A stretch of DNA of 64,000 bases, from positions 1,426,001 to 1,490,000 of the forward strand of contig CAXXTQ010000001.1 of assembly GCA_963665005.2 (NCBI GenBank), written 5' to 3'. The notes below the pieces were generated by a model that worked only from the letters and a program-made list of their open reading frames with translations, was not told the DNA's origin and did no database searches. The translations under genes and the position numbers were made by a program. This document shows positions 35,401 to 43,073 of this stretch, piece after piece. The first letter of the stretch is position 1; every line of letters starts with the position of its first letter. This DNA is from G963665005 sp963665005. Its GTDB lineage: Bacteria; Bacillota; Clostridia; Christensenellales; SZUA-584.

Positions 35401-36644
35401 ATATTTGGGAACGGAGTAAAGCTGAAAAGCTGACACAATTAGTATTCTGTGATTTATCTACGCCAAAGGGCAACGGGGAGTTTAATATTTATAATGATTT
35501 AAAACAAAAATGGTTATCCAAAGGCATACCGAACAAAGAAATCGCATTTATCCATGATGCGAAAAATGAGAAGCAAAAAGTCAACCTGTTTGCAAAGGTC
35601 AGGAGCGGCGAAGTTCGTATTTTAATCGGCAGTACATTTATGATGGGCTCTGGAATGAACGTTCAAACACGATTAAAAGCAGTCCACCATTTGGATTGCC
35701 CGTGGAGGCCGTCGGATCTAGCTCAACGCAAAGGCAGGATACTAAGGCAGGGTAATCAGAACGAAGAGGTTGAAATATACAGGTATGTGACGGAGCAAAC
35801 CTTTGACGCGTACAGTTATCAACTGATTGAACAAAAGCAAAGATTTATCGGGCAGATAATGACGAGTAAAGCGCCTGTAAGAAGCACCGCAGACCTTGAT
35901 GAAGCGGTGCTTTCTTATGCGGAGGTCAAAGCGCTTGCGACAGGCAATCCGCTTATAAAAGAGCGCATGGAGCTTGATGTGGACGTCAGCAGATTAAAAC
36001 TGCTTAAAGGCGAATACCGCAATCAAAAGTACAGGTACGAAACGCAGATTTCGACAACACTACCGAGAAAAATCGGTACGATTAAACAGCGCATTGAAGG
36101 TTTGAAAACCGATATTGAAGCTGCCAAAAAGTATGAAGGTGAAGATTTTTCAATGATTCTGGGCGGCAAACCCTATATCGAAAAAAAGGATGCAGGCGAG
36201 TTGCTTCTTAGCGGTATTAAGACAGTAAAAGACCAGGCGGCGCATAAAGTCGGTCAATACAAAGGCTTTGATATCCTGCTCCGCCGTACAGACCTGTTTA
36301 ACCAGCCATATATTGAGCTTCAAGGCAGCATAACGCACCGAATTGAAATGGGAAGCGACTCGTTCGGAAACATCCAACGAATAGATAACCTTATTAAGAG
36401 CCTGCCGGAAAAACTGCAATATAGGGTTGAGGAATTGAGCAGTACTAAAAAACAGATTGAAGTTGCTAAGCAAGAGATACAAAAACCATTTGACCAAGAG
36501 TTTGAGTTAAAGCAGAAGCTAGTCCGGCTGGATGAACTCAACCACGAACTATCAATGGATGAAAAAGACGACATTCCTGATATTGGTGACGAGGATTCTT
36601 CTGTTCCTGAGAAAGTTGTTAATGCGTATGAATTAGAAAGGTGA
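29469..36644 (+). CDS. Giant ICE protein: ArdC-like N-domain, N6-methylase-like and SNF2/DEAD-like helicase
   Basis: 2391 residues from ATG 29469, directly after AGGAGGA (29457-29463). The N-terminal 130 residues resemble the ArdC ssDNA-binding domain (F-R-D-S-C-L-I-Y-A-Q-R-P). Near residue 916 is a SAM-binding motif I (L-E-P-A-M-G-V-G-N-F-F) and near 979 a motif IV variant G-N-V-P-F-G, together typical of N6-adenine methylase-like domains. A helicase Walker A (GAGKS) is near 1591, a DES-Q Walker B near 1752, and a helicase C-terminal end (QRKGRILRQGNQ) near 2082. Proteins of this make-up are conserved next to the relaxase in Tn1549-like clostridial ICEs and are thought to protect or process transferred DNA. 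It overlaps no other gene; 4 bases separate it from the Toprim gene. Confidence 0.85.
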   Translation: MAEKLQYIEELAEKTLKNLSKKDNWIKYLKTTSNHYKYSFRDSCLIYAQRPDSKAVASYDLWNNKMRRYVNQGAKGIALIEVELDHSRLHYVFDITDTNGQRLPYIWQYNDEFSERIIGEVTDSFSLNTNTNDLEAVINDLADTLVDDSIFDLLEELKHTVHGSFLEEADELNSKLWYEDTLKQSIVATVLFRCGYDLDFDDLNFSQLYNFNTPETIVQLGKATSDISESILREIEISVKKIEREQRIERSKEHGELLQATGRSDDTRPATERTEHRAIGQVRDDKKNVSADEHGRQVRHDGADRNAVSPLQTGGNGSQGADSIADSANEEEDRAAPLGGDVDGNREQGNQRDDIYEINEQGDIDLVLLIGSGFEGGKQRIIDFYFQEHTSKERADFLKNEYGTGGGTITFSGDRNGYHDHNAKGIEIHSFGFDNVSIQFSWAKAAKRIGELIDNGRYFDMRYPNEKPLIKPTVSDDIEPPSKPKEQIIDEMGAKTAPSSLSDTAPRKRRTQPEMNYARLLELAPHIMDKRYRYAKLKADGFMDLSIEWVDTDKIGMAHYGLQNGDSMADPDMTLIVDDEAKIVMPATYQNDYMGVYQKVYSDDGKWRPELSRELTSFLSTWLRNIEFQGHVLANAKYYREELSDTTIVLNEKGQEYGLDIPHYLMSMTQIEEQKAQIEDIANKSYGTVDKQQEMREYGYQWDGMINLDDEEALRLFDNGEAIFLLHDDNTESLAENEKRLIQHINNGGLVGIEKPQENEPQIEPRQTEKEEINEGAENAPFLMDNDEHRPLFSTIDKINFHITDDNLGVGGAKEKYKRNIDVIKLLKMIEGDNRLASSDEQEILAQYVGWGGLASAFDSENSSWSSEYAELKELLDEDEYKQARASTLNAHYTAPVVIKAMYKALENMGFNGGNVLEPAMGVGNFFGLLPVSMSESKLYGVELDSITGRMAKQLYQRANVDVMGFENTAYPDNFFDVAIGNVPFGAYKIADVRYDKHNLLIHDYFFCKTIDKVRPGGIIAFITSKGTLDKANSSVRKYIAQRAELVGAIRLPNNAFKANAGTDVTSDIIFLKKRDSIMDIEPDWIQLSKTWDGIPINQYFVDNPQMILGKMEYYKGMYGNEKETACTPFEGKTLIEQLDEAILNIHTEIEENEYMADEPDFEDKSIPAEPSVKNFSYCIVDDDVYYRENSRMNLVDINATAINRIKGMIELRGILNGLISAQMNGEAEFAIRRLQHRLNDGYDEFVRKFGRINTRANNMAMSEDSSYYLLCSLEVLDDEGGFEQKADIFTKQTIRPYRQIRHVDTASEALAVSLARKGKVDLGYISSLTGKEVQQVIDDLKGIIFKDPMSDHENIYEGWQTADEYLSGEVREKLKTAEIVVKNNPDFAHHVTALKQVQPKDLEASDIEVKLGTIWIPARYIEEFIFETLDTPNYIRYDINVHYSEHSGTWNVSRKSLDNNVNSTQKYGTNRMNAYWIIEETLNQKNIRITDRNELPDGTVTYVLNKKETMLATQKQTLLQEAFRDWIFKDETRRNDLVKLYNEQFNNIRPREYNGSHIEFIGMNPEITLREHQKNSVARQLYGGNTLLAHVVGAGKSFAMIAAAMESKRLGLSNKNLFTVPNHLTEQLAAETLRLYPSAKVLVATKKDFQMKNRKKFCSRIATGDYDIVILGHTQFEKIPLSNERLIRMLQQQLDEIAYAIQEQNGMTGMRYNVKQMEKTKKSVEARLEKLNSQERKDDVIEFEELGVDGLFVDESQYFKNLYIITKMRNVAGISQTQAQKSSDMFMKCQYLDELTGGRGITFASGTPISNSMTELYTVQRYLQMHELRKRGLHHFDSWASVFGETQIAYELSPEGNRFRTKTRFSKFFNLPELMSMFKNVADVQTNDMLNLPMPKLKTGKVINVSVQPTDIQKNMIRELGERADAVRNGDVDPTIDNMLTITNDGRRIALDQRLANPLLPDESQSKTNTLMRNVFDIWERSKAEKLTQLVFCDLSTPKGNGEFNIYNDLKQKWLSKGIPNKEIAFIHDAKNEKQKVNLFAKVRSGEVRILIGSTFMMGSGMNVQTRLKAVHHLDCPWRPSDLAQRKGRILRQGNQNEEVEIYRYVTEQTFDAYSYQLIEQKQRFIGQIMTSKAPVRSTADLDEAVLSYAEVKALATGNPLIKERMELDVDVSRLKLLKGEYRNQKYRYETQISTTLPRKIGTIKQRIEGLKTDIEAAKKYEGEDFSMILGGKPYIEKKDAGELLLSGIKTVKDQAAHKVGQYKGFDILLRRTDLFNQPYIELQGSITHRIEMGSDSFGNIQRIDNLIKSLPEKLQYRVEELSSTKKQIEVAKQEIQKPFDQEFELKQKLVRLDELNHELSMDEKDDIPDIGDEDSSVPEKVVNAYELER

Positions 36645-36648
36645 CGTT

Positions 36649-37608
36649 ATGGAACAAGTAACAAAAGATCAGATTGAACAAGCGAAACAGCTCGACCTGC
36701 TGACATACATGCGGATGTATGAGCCGCATGAGCTTATAAGAAAAGGCAGCGATTACTGTACGAGAGAACACGATAGCTTAATTATTTCACAAAATGGATT
36801 ATGGCATTGGTTTTCACATGGTATCGCAGGTAAGACTGCATTACAGTATCTCATTAAGGTAAAGGACATGGAGTTTGTCGATGCGGTTATGCACCTATGC
36901 GCAGATGCACCCATTTGCATGAAAACAAGAACCCTGAGCAGTAAGACAGGGGCTGAAAAGAAGAAAAAACCTTTTGTACTGCCGATTGCTAATCAGAACA
37001 ACCGCATGGTCATCGACTATCTGAAACGGCGTGGGATTGCAGAAAGCGTCACACAATACTGTATTGCAAAAGGCTTAATTTATGAGAGCGGAGATTATCA
37101 TAACGCTGTGTTTGTAGGTTTTAGAGGCGAAACAGCGAAGTATGCCGCCCTGCGTGGAACATGGAAGCATATGAGCAATCCGTTTAAAGGTGAGGTTGAT
37201 GGAAGTAATAAGCGGTATAGCTTTTCTATCAAGCCGGATAAAGCCAGCGATAAACTTGTTGTATCAGAAAGTGCAATAGACATGCTCTCTGTTGCTACGA
37301 TACGAAATGACATTGGCAAGGTTCATTACCTCTCTATCGGCGGTGCATATGCCCCAAAGGATTTAGAAAGCTCAAGGGCAAAGCTACCGAAAGCACTTGT
37401 TCAATATTTAACTGATTATCAGGAGATACGAGCAGTAGAACTCTGTCTTGACAATGATGAAACTGGCATAAGGGCAAGTGTATTTTTGACAAATAAACTA
37501 ATCGAAAAGGGTTATGATGCCTATTCTAATCCTCCTATGCGAGGTAAAGACTATAATGAATATCTGCTAATAATAAACAATGAAAGAATAAATGTCATTG
37601 TTCGCTAA
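36649..37608 (+). CDS. DUF3991/Toprim domain protein of the ICE
   Basis: 319 residues with a CHC2-like N-terminal part (Y-C-T-R-E-H-D-S-L-I, HGIAGKTALQYL), a DUF3991 core (residues about 120-200, YLKRRGIAESVTQYC) and a Toprim fold at the end: S-E-S-A-I-D-M-L and the D-N-D-E-T-G acidic triad. Zinc ligands of a true primase are incomplete, so it may process or bind ssDNA without full primase activity. GGTGAC precedes ATG 36649. It is the conserved partner of the giant helicase and SSB in this kind of element. Confidence 0.85.
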   Translation: MEQVTKDQIEQAKQLDLLTYMRMYEPHELIRKGSDYCTREHDSLIISQNGLWHWFSHGIAGKTALQYLIKVKDMEFVDAVMHLCADAPICMKTRTLSSKTGAEKKKKPFVLPIANQNNRMVIDYLKRRGIAESVTQYCIAKGLIYESGDYHNAVFVGFRGETAKYAALRGTWKHMSNPFKGEVDGSNKRYSFSIKPDKASDKLVVSESAIDMLSVATIRNDIGKVHYLSIGGAYAPKDLESSRAKLPKALVQYLTDYQEIRAVELCLDNDETGIRASVFLTNKLIEKGYDAYSNPPMRGKDYNEYLLIINNERINVIVR

Positions 37609-37708
37609 TGTTTATATCGCCAACATTTTGTATAAGGGAGGTGAACATCTATCGGCAAAGGCGAATAGGCATTAGCTTATTATATAAATTCAAAAAGGAG
37701 TATTTTTT

Positions 37709-38107
37709 ATGAAAGTAAAAGAAATAGGAAACCTAACAGCAGAGCCGAAGTATGGTGAAAAAGGCGAGGCAAAATACTGCAATTTCAATATTGCAATCAA
37801 TAATCCGTTCAACAAGGACGATACGGAGTTCGTAAAGGTATCCGCATTCGGAAAACAGGCGGAGGCTTGTCGCGACTATCTACAGAAAGGTTCTCAGGTT
37901 TGTGTTGAGGGCCGAGTTAAAGCGGGAGCATATATCGACGGGCAAGGAAAAGCGCAAGCAACGCTGAACATCAACGCAGATGAAGTGCGATTTCTGAATC
38001 GTATTAAACAGCAGGAAGGGCAGTCGAAAATAGATGCTGCGCTTCGCAATGCGGAAGCAAATAACACTCATGAAACGCAAAATCAAAACCAAGAGATGGC
38101 AAGATAA
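37709..38107 (+). CDS. ssb: Single-stranded DNA-binding protein
   Basis: 132-residue OB-fold SSB. It begins MKVKEIGNLTAEPKYGEKGEAKYCNFNIAINN, has the strand F-V-K-V-S-A-F-G-K-Q-A and the V-C-V-E-G-R-V-K-A-G strand typical of the family, then a Gln/Asn-rich tail without the usual acidic D-F-D-D-D-I-P-F tip. The loss of the tip suggests it does not recruit the host repair partners as host SSB does. AAAGGAG precedes ATG 37709. The neighbours (Toprim, direct repeats, MobC) indicate a role in coating the transferred strand. Confidence 0.9.
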   Translation: MKVKEIGNLTAEPKYGEKGEAKYCNFNIAINNPFNKDDTEFVKVSAFGKQAEACRDYLQKGSQVCVEGRVKAGAYIDGQGKAQATLNINADEVRFLNRIKQQEGQSKIDAALRNAEANNTHETQNQNQEMAR

Positions 38108-38112
38108 CCTAT

Positions 38113-38253
38113 CGCCCCACACTGTGTATGACAAAAAAACGCAATGACACCCACTGTGTATGACAATTTAAAAGAAACACCTTTTTAAAACTGCTGTATC
38201 GACACCCACTATGTATGACAATTCAAATCAATGACACCCACTGTGTATGACAA
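38113..38253 (+). repeat. Four direct repeats upstream of mobC (iteron-like)
   Basis: ACACCCACTGTGTATGACAA or close variants occur four times, at about 38113, 38147, 38202 and 38234. Spacings are unequal. Copies 2 and 4 are identical over 21 bases, copy 3 has one change, copy 1 is more diverged. They lie between ssb and mobC, the usual place for binding sites of a replication or relaxosome protein. The remaining 38254-38513 holds the hairpin below but no gene. Confidence 0.8.
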
Positions 38254-38403
38254 TGGGTATTTTTTATGCAGGCTGATTAAGAATAGACGCAAATATGCCA
38301 CCGTTGAATGACGGTATATTAGGAGATGTTTTTTTTCAGCCTGTATTCCTTTTATTGAATTATAACTACCATATCTTAATATGAAAAAATGTTTTTTGTA
38401 CCG

Positions 38404-38440
38404 GCAAGCGTGGCATTTGTATTGACAAATGCCGTCTTGC
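38404..38440 (+). other. Candidate oriT hairpin
   Basis: GCAAG...CTTGC outer arms and GGCATTTGT (38412-38420) / ACAAATGCC (38425-38433) inner arms form a strong inverted repeat 74 bases before mobC. oriT sites of MOBP systems commonly have such a repeat beside the nick site next to the relaxase operon. The exact nic position is not visible. Confidence 0.55.
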
Positions 38441-38513
38441 AAAGGAGTTATCACTCCCTTGAACCCTCTTGGTGGCGTCTTTCAGCCGCTTAGATTTTAG
38501 AAAGGACTAGTTT

Positions 38514-38822
38514 ATGCGAAGCAGGAATAAACCTTTTACATTTTATATGAACGATAAGGAATATAAGTTTTTTGAAAAGCAAGTTTCGCTGTCCGGTTTA
38601 AGTAAATCGGATTTCATAAGAGAGCGAATAAAAAATGCAGAGATAAAAGCACGTTTACCGGACGAATATATCAAGATGTATCGTCTGTTATCCAATCTTG
38701 CAAATAACATCAATCAGATAGCTCATCATGCGAATGCGACAGGATATATCGACCCCAAACAAATGGATGCCGCTGTTATCATGATAGAAAAATGCTGGGA
38801 GCATATCAAAGGATTGCGATAA
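38514..38822 (+). CDS. mobC: MobC-like relaxosome accessory protein
   Basis: 102 residues, with a ribbon-helix-helix-like N-terminus (F-T-F-Y-M-N-D-K-E-Y) and the MobC signature region L-A-N-N-I-N-Q-I-A-H-H-A-N. Such proteins bind oriT and help the relaxase nick. AGAAAGGAC precedes ATG 38514. Its stop TAA overlaps the relaxase ATG by one base (TAATG), so the two are translated together, as in many mobilisation loci. The likely target is the repeat region just upstream. Confidence 0.85.
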   Translation: MRSRNKPFTFYMNDKEYKFFEKQVSLSGLSKSDFIRERIKNAEIKARLPDEYIKMYRLLSNLANNINQIAHHANATGYIDPKQMDAAVIMIEKCWEHIKGLR

Positions 38823-40303
38823 TGGCGGTTACAAAGAAGCTGGTTATAAACAGCAGATTGGACAGGCGAGTTAATTATGTATTGAACGAAGATAAGACTA
38901 CAGGGCTTGTAAACAGCATTGAATATGCCGTAAATAAAGATAAAACGGAAGATGAACAAGTCATATATGAGTCGGCCCTGAATTGTAATCTTAAAACCGC
39001 CTTTGAAGATATGATAGATACAAAAAAAGCATGGAAAAACAAAGATAAGAGATTGGGGTATCACATTATTCAATCATTCAAGCCAGGCGAAACAACGCCT
39101 GTGATTGCTCACAAAATCGGCTGTGAGTTTGCAAAAAAGAGCTTTGGAGACAGATATGAAGTCGTAATCGGTACTCATTTAGATAAGTCTCATTTGCACA
39201 ATCACATCATTGTTAATTCCGTGTCCTATGTTGACGGCAAAAAATATCGGGACAGTAAGAGCGACTTCTATAACGGAATCAAAGGAGCGTCAGATGAAAT
39301 ATGCAGAAAATATGGCTTGTCTGTCATTGTCCCTGAAAAGAATAATAAATCACTTACTTATTTAGAATGGCTTGCAAGAAACAACGAGCGGGTATCATGG
39401 CAGACAATCATTCGGGCAGATATTGATGATTGCCTAAAGCAGGCCTTTTCTTATGGTAACTTCCTTGTCCTCATGGAGCATAAAGGCTATGAAATAAAGC
39501 AAGGGAAACATGTTGCGTTTAGGCCGTATGGCAAAGAACGCTTTGCAAGGGGATATAAGCTGGGCAATGAATACAGTGAACAGAACATACGCAAAAGAAT
39601 TATGGGCAAAGATTTGACTGATGAATTAACACAAGAAAAAGCCTGTATAAGTATAAAACGAATTAACCTATTCCCAAAAGGCAAGATTACCGGCATTAAG
39701 GCTTTGTATGTTCATTATCTCTACCTTATGGGTTTAGTAAAAAATAATAAGCTGCCTGACAAGGCGGCTTTTGTGTTAAAGGAGGACTTATTGAAGTTTG
39801 AAACTATGACAAAAACATTTGTTTTTTTAACAGACAGAAATCTTGAAACTGTTGAACAGGTAGAAAACTATAAGGCGAAATGCTTTGAAACCATCGAATT
39901 ATTGAGTGCTGACCAAATAAAGCATAAGGCTAGGGCGAAGAAAAAAGAAAAAATATACTCTGCCCTTGTTACCGTGAGAATGCTTGAAAAACCTCATCAT
40001 TTGTTTTTGGAAGGATATAGGGCAATGGAACAGGAGCATACTGCCTATCTAAAAGCAAGGGACACACTGAAAGAAGCAGGATATAAAACAATAGAGCAGA
40101 TAGACGAACTCGAAAAAGAAAAAAGCGAAATATCAGAGATTGTTTCAAAAACAGGGAACGATATACGACACTTTCGATACGAAATTCGTATGTGTAATAA
40201 TGCACTTGCGGCAAATAAGGATATTGAAAAGAGATTGCACGAATTAAAGCCGCAGGAGAAAAATCAAAGGAGGGAAATTCAGCATGAACCAAGTGAGCGG
40301 TGA
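38822..40303 (+). CDS. MOBP-type relaxase (MobA/VirD2 family)
   Basis: 493 residues from ATG 38822. It has Y-H-I-I-Q-S-F near residue 78, and the metal-binding motif G-T-H-L-D-K-S-H-L-H-N-H-I-I-V-N-S-V near 118-135, which is the three-His motif of MOBP relaxases. The long C-terminal half is Lys/Glu-rich and helical, and could contact MobC or the coupling protein. It makes a covalent bond with the nicked strand at oriT. The candidate catalytic Tyr is in the N-terminal part but cannot be fixed from sequence alone. Its 3' end overlaps the next gene by 20 bases. Confidence 0.88.
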   Translation: MAVTKKLVINSRLDRRVNYVLNEDKTTGLVNSIEYAVNKDKTEDEQVIYESALNCNLKTAFEDMIDTKKAWKNKDKRLGYHIIQSFKPGETTPVIAHKIGCEFAKKSFGDRYEVVIGTHLDKSHLHNHIIVNSVSYVDGKKYRDSKSDFYNGIKGASDEICRKYGLSVIVPEKNNKSLTYLEWLARNNERVSWQTIIRADIDDCLKQAFSYGNFLVLMEHKGYEIKQGKHVAFRPYGKERFARGYKLGNEYSEQNIRKRIMGKDLTDELTQEKACISIKRINLFPKGKITGIKALYVHYLYLMGLVKNNKLPDKAAFVLKEDLLKFETMTKTFVFLTDRNLETVEQVENYKAKCFETIELLSADQIKHKARAKKKEKIYSALVTVRMLEKPHHLFLEGYRAMEQEHTAYLKARDTLKEAGYKTIEQIDELEKEKSEISEIVSKTGNDIRHFRYEIRMCNNALAANKDIEKRLHELKPQEKNQRREIQHEPSER

Positions 40304-41693
40304 TGCGGCAGACAGAATATTCAAGCTAATGATTGACGGTGTTGAAGTGCTCGTAAAGCTGACAGGATCAGGAGCAAAGAACCTTGCGGTTTTACTTTAT
40401 GCTCATTCCAAAGGCGATAAAAAATTAAAAGGCGCTACGAACCTTAACAGCTTACTGAAAAGCGGAAAAGAGCTTAGGATTTTTAGATTGAACGAAAGCG
40501 ACTTAAAAGCATTTAGAGTGCAAGCAAAAAAATATGGTGTGTTATTCAGCGCGATTAAAGATACACAGGCTGATGACGGCTATTGTGATTTGGTTGTTAA
40601 GACCGAGGATATATCTAAGGTTAATCATGTGTTAGGCAGATTGGATTATGACAAGCTATCCCACGAGAAAGAGCCTGTTATGGAACAAGTACAGGATGAG
40701 CAAGCAAAAGAGAATGAATCGCCAAAAAAAGACAGTCAACAGCGGTACAGCTCCGATATGCAAAAATCCAACTCAACGCAAAACGAAAAAACCAAGGTTG
40801 ATATTGAGCAGGTTGTACGTGACTTCAAAGCCAATAAAACAGAAGCCATTACGCCTAAAAACTGGAAAGCATATCTTAACTTGAACAGTCAGATGTATTC
40901 TTATTCACTTAAGAATAAAGAACGTATATTAGAGCAAAATCCGAGTGCGTCTGTTGTGATGTCAAAAACGAAATGGCGTGAATTGAGGCGTTTCCCCAAA
41001 CAAGGAGTAGCAGGAATATTAATCACCATGCCGGAAATTATTGACGGTAATCGCACAGGCAGTTTTGTTGACGCAAGAGTATATGACATATCCGATACTT
41101 ATGGCAAAGATATATTTCAATCCAAATTTTCTATACAGCTCATAGATGGCAGCCCCGAAATGAAAGCTGAAATAGAGCGTATGAAAACGACTGCGCCAGT
41201 GCCTATTGAAATAAAGGATAATCTTGAAACGGATAGCTTTTACAACGCTGACGAAAAGAAAATATTCATCCGCAGTGATCTTTCCGACAGTGAAGTATAC
41301 AAAGGGCTTTGCAGGGAAATCACATACGCCAACGCTCATGTCGAACAGGGAGCTAGTTATGACAGGGTGAAAGCACGTTTGATGGCTGAAAGTGTGGCAT
41401 ACTCTATGACGTCCAAATACGGTATTGAAACGAGTGATTTTCGCTTTGACTGTATCCCCGACCAAATAAACGGATTGGATGGTAAAGATGTGAGCGAGCT
41501 GATCGACCCGATAGTTATAGCGTCAAGCAAAGAGATTAAACGCGCCGAAGGCAATTTGAGTAAGTTTAAATCTTTGGAACATCCTTCCGTTAAACACGAA
41601 CTACAGGCGCACAAAAGTGCTGTTGATACCGGCAAATATAAGGCGAAAACATATGTGAGAATTCCAAATAAAACAAAAGGACGTGATAGATAA
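40284..41693 (+). CDS. PcfB/DUF3801 fused to an ArdC-like domain
   Basis: 469 residues from ATG 40284, preceded by AAAGGAGGG. The first 130 residues (V-K-L-T-G-S-G-A-K-N-L-A-V-L-L-Y-A, DLVVKTEDI) match DUF3801/PcfB, which helps the coupling protein. After a Gln/Glu/Lys-rich linker comes an ArdC/LtrC-like region (N-W-K-A-Y-L-N-L-N-S-Q-M-Y-S-Y-S, W-R-E-L-R-R-F-P-K-Q-G-V). At the place where ArdC proteases have H-E-x-x-H, this protein has R-E-I-T-Y-A, so the protease motif seems lost. ArdC proteins protect incoming ssDNA; here only that binding role may remain. TAATG overlaps the next gene. Confidence 0.75.
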   Translation: MNQVSGDAADRIFKLMIDGVEVLVKLTGSGAKNLAVLLYAHSKGDKKLKGATNLNSLLKSGKELRIFRLNESDLKAFRVQAKKYGVLFSAIKDTQADDGYCDLVVKTEDISKVNHVLGRLDYDKLSHEKEPVMEQVQDEQAKENESPKKDSQQRYSSDMQKSNSTQNEKTKVDIEQVVRDFKANKTEAITPKNWKAYLNLNSQMYSYSLKNKERILEQNPSASVVMSKTKWRELRRFPKQGVAGILITMPEIIDGNRTGSFVDARVYDISDTYGKDIFQSKFSIQLIDGSPEMKAEIERMKTTAPVPIEIKDNLETDSFYNADEKKIFIRSDLSDSEVYKGLCREITYANAHVEQGASYDRVKARLMAESVAYSMTSKYGIETSDFRFDCIPDQINGLDGKDVSELIDPIVIASSKEIKRAEGNLSKFKSLEHPSVKHELQAHKSAVDTGKYKAKTYVRIPNKTKGRDR

Positions 41694-42058
41694 TGAGCGA
41701 TAATTTAAATCTTACCGAAAGAGAAAAGAACGAGTTGACGGGAATATTGTATGACGAAAAAAAAGATCGTGCCAAACACAATAAGGATACCAGAGCGATT
41801 GATAATATGATTGACAAGGTATTAGGGCGTGTGATTCTTCATAAAAAATCAGAAATGACGGTGAGCCTTTTTAACGGTGAGCGTTATTCAAAAATTGCAA
41901 AGGGCGGTACGTTTCAATCTGAGCATGGCACATTCATCGTACAGGATATTATTGATGAGCATCATATAAAAGTAAACGGTAATTGGCATCACAAGGCTGA
42001 ATTTGAGCCTGCAAGCGTTATGCATTTTAAAGACCAGAATATAGGTATGGTAAGATGA
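41693..42058 (+). CDS. Small conserved-looking ICE protein of unknown function
   Basis: 121 residues. The N-terminal half is charged and helical (LTEREKNELTGILYDEKK), the C-terminal half beta-rich (SEHGTFIVQDIIDEHHIKVNGNWHHKAE) and ends near FKDQNIGMVR. The start is the ATG in TAATG at 41693, overlapping the preceding stop; its stop overlaps the virD4 start by four bases. Its fixed place between PcfB and the coupling protein suggests a part in relaxosome docking, but I do not recognise the family. Confidence 0.6.
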   Translation: MSDNLNLTEREKNELTGILYDEKKDRAKHNKDTRAIDNMIDKVLGRVILHKKSEMTVSLFNGERYSKIAKGGTFQSEHGTFIVQDIIDEHHIKVNGNWHHKAEFEPASVMHFKDQNIGMVR

Positions 42059-43008
42059 AAAAGCCCAATAATCCGATTACAACCACGTTGATGTGGTTTT
42101 TTTTATATGTTCTTGTTGCGTGGTTTGCCATACTTCTATCTTCGAATTTCAAAAGCGGAGTGTCAATAATAGAACTGCTGCCTGAACTCACAAAGAGTAT
42201 TGAAACGCCGTTTGAACTGCGAATGAATGAACATACCCTATCCTTTGTCGCTATGTTTTCATTGCTTTACGGTGCAGGTGTTGCCGCATATTACGCAAAC
42301 TATTCCAAAAGACGTATTGGTGAAGAACATGGATCGGCTTCATGGGCGAGTGCACGAGCCATATGTAAGCAGTTTTCGCAGGACAAAAAAACAGACCGTT
42401 TATTTACAAAACGTGTTCGAATGGGATTGAATGGACGGAAACATCAGCGCAATCTTAATACATTAGTCATAGGCGGCAGCGGATCGGGTAAAACGAGAGG
42501 ATATGCACTGCCGAATATCATGCAATGCAACAGCTCATTTGTTATTACCGATCCTAAGGCGGAAATTTTAAGAACGGTCGGTAATTTACTCGTTGCCAAG
42601 GGGTATGACATCAAGGTAGTTGACCTCATAAACTTCGAGAAATCAAATCATTATAATCCATTTCAATATATCAACGATGAAAAGGATGTGATAAAACTTA
42701 TTAACAATTTGATTCGGAACACAACGCCAAAAACATCAACACAAAATGATCCGTTTTGGGAAAAAAGCGAAACCGCCTTATTGCAGGCGCTGATGTTCTA
42801 TCTGCTCAATGAAGCTCCACCCGAAGAACAAAACTTTGGTATGGTAATGACCATGATAGAATACGGAAGTGCAAGCGAGCAGGACGACCAACATATAAGC
42901 CCTTTAGACCTTCTGTTTTTGGCATTGGAAGCGGAGAAACCGAACTCCATCGCTGTACTTCAATACAATGTATTTAAGAAAGCCGCAGGGAATATATGCT
43001 CTAAGTAA
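42055..43008 (+). pseudogene. VirD4/TraG coupling protein, 3' part missing
   Basis: The 317 residues begin with two membrane helices (about 10-28 and 63-80), have a Walker A G-G-S-G-S-G-K-T-R-G near 140-149, the D-P-K-A-E-I motif and the S-T-Q-N-D-P-F-W-E-K-S-E segment of T4SS coupling proteins. The full protein is normally near 600 residues. Here the family stretch A-V-L-Q-Y-N-V-F-K-K-A-A-G is followed after GGGAA at 42988-42992 by unrelated N-I-C-S-K and a stop. The break is at a GA dinucleotide and directly next to a large serine recombinase gene. The Walker B part is lost, so it should not work. Confidence 0.85.
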
Positions 43009-43057
43009 CTTATTTATCAAGGCTTTATGTCATGGTTAATGAAAGCCCTTAGAGCAT
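42996..43057. repeat. Nested inverted repeat at the virD4 junction, candidate recombinase att/end
   Basis: ATGCTCTAAG (42996-43005) and CTTAGAGCAT (43048-43057) are perfect inverted arms; GGCTTT (43021-43026) and AAAGCC (43042-43047) pair inside them. It fills the gap between the broken virD4 and the recombinase. Confidence 0.6.
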
Positions 43058-43073
43058 TATACAGGAGGCGCGC

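Noticed and set aside
38113..38253. CRISPR array
   Set aside because: Four short motifs have unequal spacing (about 34, 55, 32 bases), spacers are not of CRISPR size, and no cas genes are present. Iterons or relaxosome sites fit better.
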